From a bacterium (lineage in GTDB: Bacteria; Actinomycetota; Acidimicrobiia; Acidimicrobiales; CATQHL01): a DNA stretch of 39,661 nt. Positions 34,291-39,661 of this stretch are shown here, piece by piece; position 1 is the first letter of the stretch; every line of letters begins with the position of its first letter. Position numbers and translations under genes: made by a program. The notes under the pieces are model-generated. The model did not search any database. It had not been told where the DNA came from and saw only the letters and a list, made by a program, of their open reading frames with translations. Location: assembly GCA_026713745.1 (NCBI GenBank), contig JAPONU010000285.1, forward strand, positions 1-39,661. Direction: 5' to 3'.

Positions 34291-35253
34291 CTACGGGGAA
34301 GCCGAGAACGCCGTCCGGCGGGCGTCGCTGGGGGTGGTGCCGTAGGCCTCGGCGAAGCAGCGCGAGAAGTGTGCCGGGGACTTGAAGCCGTGGCTGAAGG
34401 CGATGTCGGTGATGGTCTTGGCGCGGTGCTGGCCCGAGACGAGGTCGTCGCGGCAGCGGGCCAGGCGGCGGCGCATGAGGTAGGTGGTGACCGTCGTGTT
34501 GTGGTCCCGGAATAGTTGGTGGAGGTAGCGCAGCGAGACGCCGATGGAGGAGGCGATGCGGGCCGGATCCAGGTCGGGGTCGTCGGCATAGGCGTTGATG
34601 TAGGTGCAGGCCCGCAGGAAATGCTTGGTGCCGCTGGACCCCGGCGCCATCGCATCGCCGAAATGGTCCGCCAGCGCCACGCCGAGTAGATCGAGGGCGC
34701 TCGTGGCGAGTTGGCGCGACACGGCGTTCTCCTCACCGGAGGCGAAGGGCTCCAGCGAGCGCAGGAACGACGAGACCGGGGCGGTCACGTTGCCGTCGCT
34801 GCGCATGCGCACCGCGGTCAGCGGTTCGGGAAACGGGCAGCGTTCCAGCAGGAACTGCCGGTCGAACTGCAGCACGAGCATGTCGAACTCTTCGGGCATG
34901 ACGAGGTTGTACGGCCGGGTGGTGTCATAGAGCGCGAAGTCGCCCGCCTCCAGGACAGCCTGACGGTCATCCTGGATCACGACCCCGACACCGCTGAGTT
35001 GCAGCGAGACGAGCACCTCATCGCGGGGTTCGGTGCTGATCAGCGACGGGGAGCGGTGGACCGTGTGAGGCTGCGCGTGCACCCGGCTGAGCGCCAGCAC
35101 GCCCAGATCGCTGCTGGAGATCTGGGCCTGGAAGGGTTGCTCGGAAGGCAGCGCCTCGGCCTCGAGCCGCACGAACGCCGAGCAGATGACCTCGTGCCAG
35201 AAATCGAAGCGATCCCGGCCGGCGACCGTCTCGGTGTTCGCTGTTGTGACCAC
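34291..35253 (-). CDS. AraC-family transcriptional regulator, NitR-like, divergent from the nitrilase
   Basis: The 320-residue product has an N-terminal AraC-binding-like domain (RDRFDFWHEVICSAFVRLEA; DDRQAVLEAGDFALYDTTRP with YNLVMPEEFDMLVLQFDRQF) and a C-terminal AraC helix-turn-helix pair (IASSIGVSLRYLHQLFRDHN; ITDIAFSHGFKSPAHFSRCF then AEAYGTTPSDARR). The layout equals that of NitR-type activators of nitrilase genes. The GTG start at 35253 is supported by GGGAGG 5 nt upstream; the track start at 35661 runs over the nitrilase promoter. A tandem 27-bp repeat holding the palindrome CGCTGCAGCG lies between this gene and the nitrilase and is a candidate binding site. It probably activates nitrilase and transporter expression in response to a nitrile or amide. 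Confidence 0.88.
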   Translation of the reverse strand: MVTTANTETVAGRDRFDFWHEVICSAFVRLEAEALPSEQPFQAQISSSDLGVLALSRVHAQPHTVHRSPSLISTEPRDEVLVSLQLSGVGVVIQDDRQAVLEAGDFALYDTTRPYNLVMPEEFDMLVLQFDRQFLLERCPFPEPLTAVRMRSDGNVTAPVSSFLRSLEPFASGEENAVSRQLATSALDLLGVALADHFGDAMAPGSSGTKHFLRACTYINAYADDPDLDPARIASSIGVSLRYLHQLFRDHNTTVTTYLMRRRLARCRDDLVSGQHRAKTITDIAFSHGFKSPAHFSRCFAEAYGTTPSDARRTAFSASP

Positions 35254-35340
35254 CTGGGCCTCCCGACCTGTGCCGGGAGGAACGTTCTCCCAGCGCAGAA
35301 GAGAGTGCACTCTGAGACAAGAGATTAGACGCTGTAAGGA

Positions 35341-35370
35341 TTGAAGCCCTCGCGGGCCCCTTCGTAGCGT
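35341..35370 (+). promoter_or_regulatory. Promoter of the leader ORF / nitrilase operon
   Basis: TTGAAG (35341-35346), an 18-nt spacer, TAGCGT (35365-35370), then 7 nt to an ATG at 35378. It has the same -10 box and spacer length as the promoter at 32852. Transcription would start on or beside that ATG. Confidence 0.6.
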
Positions 35371-35377
35371 GCTGAAC

Positions 35378-35518
35378 ATGGTGGAGAGAACCGCCACGCT
35401 TCGCTGCAGCGCACCGCCCGCCACGCTTCGCTGCAGCGCACCGCCCGCCACGCGCCGCATGCGACCCGGGGAAACCTCGCCGGGTGGCCCTCCTCGGTCG
35501 GTCAACCCGCATCGGTGA
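35378..35518 (+). CDS. Candidate 46-residue leader peptide upstream of the nitrilase
   Basis: This frame is too short for the ORF track. It starts at an ATG 7 nt after a TAGCGT -10 box (leaderless position), reads MVERTATLRCSAPPATLRCS and continues with a second ATLRCSAPP copy, then a Pro/Arg/Gly tail ending VNPHR and a TGA at 35516-35518. The TGA abuts the nitrilase ribosome-binding site (TGAAGGAG), 10 nt before the nitrilase ATG, so its translation would end exactly where nitrilase translation begins. It could couple or attenuate expression. No homologue is known to me, and it may equally be a chance frame through an operator repeat. Confidence 0.4.
   Translation: MVERTATLRCSAPPATLRCSAPPATRRMRPGETSPGGPPRSVNPHR
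35393..35453. repeat. 27-bp tandem repeat (2.3 copies) in the nitrilase upstream region
   Basis: Units 35393-35419 and 35420-35446 are identical, followed by 7 nt of a third. Each holds the perfect palindrome CGCTGCAGCG. It lies downstream of the predicted promoter, between the AraC-type gene and the nitrilase. AraC regulators often bind direct repeats, but the position inside the transcript and the frame-keeping unit also fit a coding repeat. Confidence 0.8.
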
Positions 35519-35528
35519 AGGAGTCGCC

Positions 35529-36560
35529 ATGACTGCAGCCGCCCCGTTCGTCGCCGCCGCAGTGCAGGCGGAGCCGTGCTGGCTCGAAGTGGACGCCGGA
35601 GTCGAGAAGGCTGCCGGTCTGATCGCCGAGGCGGCGGCCAACGATGCCCGGCTCGTGGCATTCCCCGAGACGTGGATTCCCGGTTACCCGCACTTCCTGT
35701 GGCTGGGGTCGCAGGCCTGGGGCATGCAGTTCGTTCAGCGCTTCCACGAGAACTCCGTCACCGTCGGTGACGAGGCGTTCCAGCGGCTCGCCCGGGCGGC
35801 CGCCGACAACGACATCGCTGTGGTGTTCGGCGCCAGCGAGAGGGACCGGGGGTCGCTGTACATGGCGTAGTTCGCCTTCGGCGCCGACGGCGAGGTGCTG
35901 TTCGCGCGCCGCAAGCTGAAGCCCACCCACGTGGAGCGCGCCCTGTTCGGCCAGGGCGACGGCAGCCACCTGCACGTGCAGGACGTGGACGGCATCGGCC
36001 GGCTCGGGGCGTTGAACTGCTGGGAGCACCTGCAGCCGCTCACCAAGTTCGCGATGTACAGCCAGGGCGAGCAGGTGCACGTGGCGAGCTGGCCCTCGTT
36101 CTGCCTCTACCGCGGGCTGGCCAATGCCCTCGACATCGACGTGAACATGAACGCCACGCAGGTGTACGCGGTGGAGGGCTCGTGCTTCACGATCGCCGCG
36201 ACCACCGTGACCGGCGAGGCCGGGCTGGACCTGTTCTGCCAGGATGACGAGCAGCGTGCCCTGCTGGGCGGGGCCGGTGGCGGCGGCAGCAGCCGCATCT
36301 ACGCCCCCGACGGGCGGATCGTCTCGAACCTCCTGGACGAGCACAGCGAGGGAATCGTCTACGCCGAGATCGACCTGTCGCTGATCCCCCTGTCGAAGGT
36401 CGCCCAGGACCCAAGCGGCCACTACTCGCGCCCCGACGTGACCCGGTTGGTCTTCGATCCCCGACCGCAGCCGACCGTGGAGATCGTCGGCGCCGAGTTC
36501 GCCGCGCCGCGTGACGACGACGAGGCACTCGAGGAACTTCCACAGCCCGCAACGGCCTGA
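35529..36560 (+). pseudogene. Nitrilase interrupted by a single in-frame TAG (codon 114)
   Basis: Nitrilases hydrolyse nitriles to carboxylates and ammonia. The full frame (343 positions) starts at ATG 35529 with GAAGGAG 5 nt upstream. It has the catalytic triad Glu47 (FPETWIPGYPHF), Lys129 (ARRKLKPTHVE) and Cys164 (LGALNCWEHLQPL), and normal family length. TAG at 35868-35870 interrupts it in RGSLYMA*FAFGADGEVLF, where relatives usually have Gln, so one C-to-T change from CAG explains it. Both track ORFs (35484-35870 and 35895-36560) lie in the same frame and nothing else is damaged. UAG ends several other genes here, so recoding is unlikely. It is either a fresh nonsense mutation, a sequencing error, or weak readthrough. 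The binding-protein gene follows 34 bp later. Confidence 0.85.
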
Positions 36561-36594
36561 GATGCCGTCACGCATACCCGAAAGCGAGGACACC

Positions 36595-37974
36595 ATGAGG
36601 CAACACACACGCAGGCGCCGCCTGCTCTTCCCGACGGTACTCGCCGCCATCGTTCTGCTGGTGGCCGCCTGCGCCTCGGACGACGAGGGGGCCGCCGAGC
36701 CGCCGGCCCCGGCTCCCGTCCCGACGCCCGCCACCGAGGCCGAGGCGGCACCGGAGCCCGCGCCGCCCCCTGCGGGGGCCGAGCCCGCCGCCGAGCCCGA
36801 AGCTGCTCCACCGCCGCCGACCGAACCGGGGGCCGCGCCCGAACCTCCACCCCCACCTCCGGCCGAACCGGCGGCACCCGCCGAGGCGACCGGCGAGCCG
36901 ATCCGGGTCGGAAACATCAGCTCCCTGACCGGCGGCGCGCTGTTCCCTGAGGCCTCTGAGGCGGCCAAGGCTGTCTTCGACCGCGTCAACGCCGCAGGCG
37001 GTATCGGCGGGCGCCCGATCGAACTGATCATCGAGGATGACGGCGGGACGCCCGAGGGCGCCGCCACCGCAGCCCGCAAGCTCGTGGAGCAGGATGACGT
37101 GGTGGCCATGGTGGGCTCGGCCAGCACGCTGGAGTGCGTGGTCAATACCGGTCTCTACGCCGAGGCCGGTGTCTATTCGATTCAGGGCACCGGCGTGGAC
37201 CCGCTGTGCTTCCTGTCGCCGAACATCTCGCCGGTCAACACCGGCCCCTACGCCGGCATCACGGTGTCGCTGTTCTACGCCTCCGAGACCCTCGGCTTCG
37301 AGAATGTCTGCAACGTGAACCTGTTCGTGGTGCCCGACCTGGCCCCGGCCTTCGACGCCGCCGTGGCCCGCTGGGAGGAATTGACCGGCAAGTCGCTGGC
37401 CTTCCGGATTGCCGCCGCCACCCTGCAGGACGACCCGACGCCGCTGATGCTGCAGGCCCGGGACGCCGGCTGCCAGGCGGTCGTCATCGACGGTGTGGAG
37501 CCGCACGCTCTGGCCGTGGGGCGGGCCATCGAGGCGCAGGGGCTGGGCGACATCACCTGGATCGGCCTCACCTCGTATTACACGGACGCCATCGCCGGCC
37601 AGCTCGGCAGCGCCGGCAACGGCCTCCAGGCCAACTCCGAGTTCGAGCCGTACGGCTCCACGTCGCCCGTGCTGGACGACTGGCGCCAGCTCATGATCGA
37701 CAGCGACGTGGCGCTCACATCCTTCGCCCAGGGCGGCTACCTGGCGGCCACGATCTTCGCTGAAGTGCTTCAGGGCATCGACGGCGAGATCAGCCGTGAG
37801 TCGGTGGGCGCGGCGCTGCTCGCCCTGGACCGCTACGACACGCCGCTGCTCGGAACCCCCTACTCGTTCGGTGATGCGCCGATTCACGCACCGAACCAGG
37901 CCAGCAAGTTCGTGGTGCTCCAGGACGGCGCCTGGGTGACCGCTCTCGACGAATGGGTCGTACTGCCGAACTGA
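36595..37974 (+). CDS. Substrate-binding lipoprotein of a second HAAT (LivJ/K-type) ABC importer
   Basis: The 459-residue product has a lipoprotein signal (RRRRLLFPTVLAAIVLLVAA then CAS; lipobox Cys26), a linker of about 70 residues of Pro/Ala/Glu, and a type I periplasmic-binding fold starting IRVGNISSLTGGALFPEASE, with FDRVNAAGGIGGRPIELIIE and VAMVGSASTLECV. The ATG 36595 has GAGGA 4 nt upstream; the track start at 36511 overlaps the nitrilase end. Gene order nitrilase-SBP-LivH-LivM suggests that the ligand is a nitrile, amide or the acid product. It resembles the first binding protein (30452-31810) in layout but is clearly a different sequence. Confidence 0.9.
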   Translation: MRQHTRRRRLLFPTVLAAIVLLVAACASDDEGAAEPPAPAPVPTPATEAEAAPEPAPPPAGAEPAAEPEAAPPPPTEPGAAPEPPPPPPAEPAAPAEATGEPIRVGNISSLTGGALFPEASEAAKAVFDRVNAAGGIGGRPIELIIEDDGGTPEGAATAARKLVEQDDVVAMVGSASTLECVVNTGLYAEAGVYSIQGTGVDPLCFLSPNISPVNTGPYAGITVSLFYASETLGFENVCNVNLFVVPDLAPAFDAAVARWEELTGKSLAFRIAAATLQDDPTPLMLQARDAGCQAVVIDGVEPHALAVGRAIEAQGLGDITWIGLTSYYTDAIAGQLGSAGNGLQANSEFEPYGSTSPVLDDWRQLMIDSDVALTSFAQGGYLAATIFAEVLQGIDGEISRESVGAALLALDRYDTPLLGTPYSFGDAPIHAPNQASKFVVLQDGAWVTALDEWVVLPN

Positions 37975-38017
37975 CCGCCCCCGGCGGCGACGCAATGGCG
38001 GGTAGGACCGCCAGGGC

Positions 38018-38875
38018 TTGCTCACCCTGACCGTCGCCGCCACCGCAGCCGCCGGTGCGTACGCCATGCTGGGCGTCAGCATCGTGGTGCTGCACCGGAT
38101 GGCGGGGGTCGTCAACTTCAGTTGTGCGGTGGTCGGGGCGTTCGGCGCCTACACGACCGCGGTCGCCTTCGATCACGGCTGGCCCATCGGGGCGGCCATG
38201 GGGGCGGGCATCGCCCTGGCCGGCACCCTGGCGACGCTCACCGGCCTGATCTTCGCCCGGTTCTTCGCCACCGCCGACGGCGCGGCCCGTACCGCGGCGA
38301 TGATCGCCGCCACCGTCGGCTTCTTCGCCGTGGGGTTCCGCATCTTCGGCGACGCCCCGCGGAGCGTGCCGGTCCTGTTCCCGGGCGTGTCCTGGTCGGC
38401 GGGCAACGTGGTCGTCACCCTCAGCAGCCTGATCGTGGTCGGCGCGGCGATCCTCACCGTGATCGGTATGACCTGGGTCCTGCGAGGCACGCGCCTGGGT
38501 TCGCAGGTGCGGGCCATGTCCGAGCGGCCGGTCACCGCCGAGTTGCTGGGCGTGCCGATCTACGCCCGCACGGCCCTGGTGTGGGGCTTCACCGGCGTCG
38601 TCTCCGCCTTCGGGATGATCGTGGTGGCGTCGAACCTGCCGGGTGGCTTCTCGAGCCTGGGTTTCCTCATCTTCCCGGCCATGGCAGCGGCGCTGATCGG
38701 CGCTTTCCGCAGCCTTCCCCTGGCGTTCGCCGGCGGCATCGTGGTGGCCGTCATCGAGTCGCTGTCCTCTTACCGCACGTCCTGGGCGGAGTACCGGGGC
38801 GCCGTGCCGTTCCTCATCGCCCTGGTGGTCCTGCTGTGGACCCAGCGCAAGCAGGTCTGGGATGCGGCGCGCTGA
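38018..38875 (+). CDS. LivH-type permease of the second HAAT importer
   Basis: The 285-residue polytopic membrane protein has AGAYAMLGVSIVVLHRMAGV, then VNFSCAVVGAFGAYTTAVAF, the position where LivH usually reads G-x-x-N-F-A-H-G, and later GTRLGSQVRAMSERPVTAEL (cytoplasmic EAA-like loop), ending with FLIALVVLLWTQRKQVWDAA. The start is a TTG at 38018, 43 bp after the binding-protein stop, since no ATG or GTG lies upstream in frame after the previous stop; a weak AGG-rich stretch precedes it. Its end overlaps the LivM gene by 14 bp. It belongs to the nitrilase-linked importer. Confidence 0.85.
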   Translation: MLTLTVAATAAAGAYAMLGVSIVVLHRMAGVVNFSCAVVGAFGAYTTAVAFDHGWPIGAAMGAGIALAGTLATLTGLIFARFFATADGAARTAAMIAATVGFFAVGFRIFGDAPRSVPVLFPGVSWSAGNVVVTLSSLIVVGAAILTVIGMTWVLRGTRLGSQVRAMSERPVTAELLGVPIYARTALVWGFTGVVSAFGMIVVASNLPGGFSSLGFLIFPAMAAALIGAFRSLPLAFAGGIVVAVIESLSSYRTSWAEYRGAVPFLIALVVLLWTQRKQVWDAAR

Positions 38876-39661
38876 GATCATTGGCACCGGGGCCTACGTC
38901 GCCGGTGTGCTGCTGATCGCCCGCTTCGCCGATGAGTTCTGGCTGTTCCTGCTGACGAGCGCGCTGATCACCGCTCTTGTGGCGGTCAGCGTGGGCGTCA
39001 TCTACGACAGCGCCGGTCTGCTGTCGCTGTGCCAGATGAGCTTCGCCGGCATCGGCGCCTGGACCGTGGGTTGGGTCAGCCACCGATCCGACCTGCCGTT
39101 CCTGGCGCAGTTGCCGCTCGCCGCGCTGGTGGCCCTGGCCGCCGGCATCCTGGTGGGCATTCCGGCCCTGCGCCTGCGGGGCCTGAACCTGGCGGTGTTC
39201 ACGCTGGTGTTCAGCGCCGCGGTGTCGCGGGTGATCTTCGCCGACGGCTTCCCCGGCCTGCTGGAGGGCAACCGCGTGCATCCTCCGGGTTTCGCGGACA
39301 GCGACGCCGGCTTCTTCGGTCTGGTCGCCGTCGCGCTGGGGTTCGTGGCGGTCGTCGTGGTGGCGCTGCGCCGGGCACGCCTGGGCCGCTGGTGGTTCTC
39401 GGTGCGGCGCAGCGAGCGGGCCGTGGCCGCGCTGGGCCGCAGCGTGGTCCGGACCAAGCTCTCGGCCTTCGCCGCCAGCGCCGCCATCGCCGGGCTGGCC
39501 GGCGGCCTGCTGGTCGCCCTCAACGGCGTCGTCAGCGGGGCCAGCTTCGAGCCTCTCGAATCCATGACGATCCTGACCGCGGCGCTGATGTTCGGCGCCG
39601 GGCACTTCGAGGGCGCCCTCCTGGCGGGGCTGTTCGGGCGGCTGATCCCCAACTTCCTGAG
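38862..39661 (+). CDS. LivM-type permease of the second HAAT importer (runs off the window)
   Basis: This open frame is absent from the ORF track because its stop lies beyond base 39661. The 266 visible residues start RRAEIIGTGAYVAGVLLIAR and contain the LivM core DSAGLLSLCQMSFAGIGAWT, PALRLRGLNLAVFTLVFSAA, RRSERAVAALGRSVVRTKLS and FAASAAIAGLAGGLLVALNG, with GAGHFEGALLAGLFGRLIPN at the edge. These are the hallmark segments of branched-chain-type LivM permeases. The ATG at 38862 overlaps the livH-like stop by 14 bp, so translation is coupled. ATPase subunits (LivG/LivF) for this system are expected just downstream, either separate or fused. Confidence 0.88.
   Translation, partial: MRRAEIIGTGAYVAGVLLIARFADEFWLFLLTSALITALVAVSVGVIYDSAGLLSLCQMSFAGIGAWTVGWVSHRSDLPFLAQLPLAALVALAAGILVGIPALRLRGLNLAVFTLVFSAAVSRVIFADGFPGLLEGNRVHPPGFADSDAGFFGLVAVALGFVAVVVVALRRARLGRWWFSVRRSERAVAALGRSVVRTKLSAFAASAAIAGLAGGLLVALNGVVSGASFEPLESMTILTAALMFGAGHFEGALLAGLFGRLIPNFL

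Noticed and set aside
35393-35453. CRISPR-like or phage attachment repeat
   Set aside because: Copies are directly adjacent without spacers, and there is no integrase, cas gene or tRNA nearby.
35868-35870. UAG recoding (pyrrolysine or amber reassignment) in the nitrilase
   Set aside because: UAG ends several intact genes in this window, and the position usually holds Gln, so a point mutation is far simpler. No Pyl genes are visible.
37995-38030. Small plus-strand ATG frame before the second livH
   Set aside because: It ends after 11 codons and has no ribosome-binding site; the permease start is better placed at the TTG at 38018.

Overview
The window is about 39.7 kb of very GC-rich DNA (near 69% by eye) in which real genes carry G or C in almost every third codon position. 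The order glycosyltransferase / DUF5719 protein / cofD / cofE / NDP-sugar pyrophosphorylase is a conserved actinobacterial neighbourhood (compare fbiA-fbiB-manB in mycobacteria). Several starts sit 6-8 nt behind a TANNNT -10 box, the actinobacterial leaderless style. An Acidimicrobiia-like actinomycete fits, but the genus cannot be named from the sequence alone. No tRNA, rRNA, CRISPR array or insertion sequence was seen.

Layout. (1) 1-13 kb is housekeeping: an old-yellow-enzyme/TMADH-like flavoprotein, a cell-envelope pair (DUF5719 protein and a large membrane glycosyltransferase), coenzyme F420 genes cofD and cofE, a sugar-nucleotide pyrophosphorylase, a His-rich membrane-anchored protein, a PabC-like aminotransferase and an M23 endopeptidase. 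(2) 13-20 kb holds a coupled pair of CNNM/CBS membrane proteins, divergent from a coupled trio of ABC genes. The first two ABC genes form a heterodimeric exporter with one degenerate ATP site. Both divergent genes appear to start at an ATC codon. (3) 20-26.4 kb is a minus-strand kynurenine cluster running ALDH, DapA-like fragment, 3-hydroxyanthranilate dioxygenase, kynureninase, kynurenine monooxygenase, tryptophan dioxygenase. It converts tryptophan to the quinolinate precursor 2-amino-3-carboxymuconate semialdehyde. (4) 26.4-26.95 kb is a scar with a MarR N-terminal remnant, a palindrome and an unrecognised C-terminal coding remnant. (5) 26.95-33.8 kb is a Liv-type ABC importer operon (alpha/beta hydrolase, binding protein, LivF, LivH, fused LivM-LivG) with a divergent AraC-type regulator. 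(6) 33.88-34.27 kb is a second scar, with two gene remnants and a perfect 39-bp tandem duplication. (7) 34.3-39.66 kb is a nitrilase locus: an AraC/NitR-like regulator, a candidate leaderless leader ORF built on a 27-bp tandem repeat, a nitrilase interrupted by one in-frame TAG, and a second Liv-type importer (binding protein, LivH, and LivM running off the window edge).

Most notable observations are the nitrilase amber codon with all catalytic residues intact, the leader ORF and tandem repeat in front of it, and the two back-to-back ATC starts supported by -10 boxes and family alignment. The degenerate/consensus split of the ABC exporter and the two rearrangement scars bounding the transporter island also deserve a look. 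I did not find a clearly new defence or mobile system. The right half looks like an accessory substrate-uptake and hydrolysis island undergoing gene decay.
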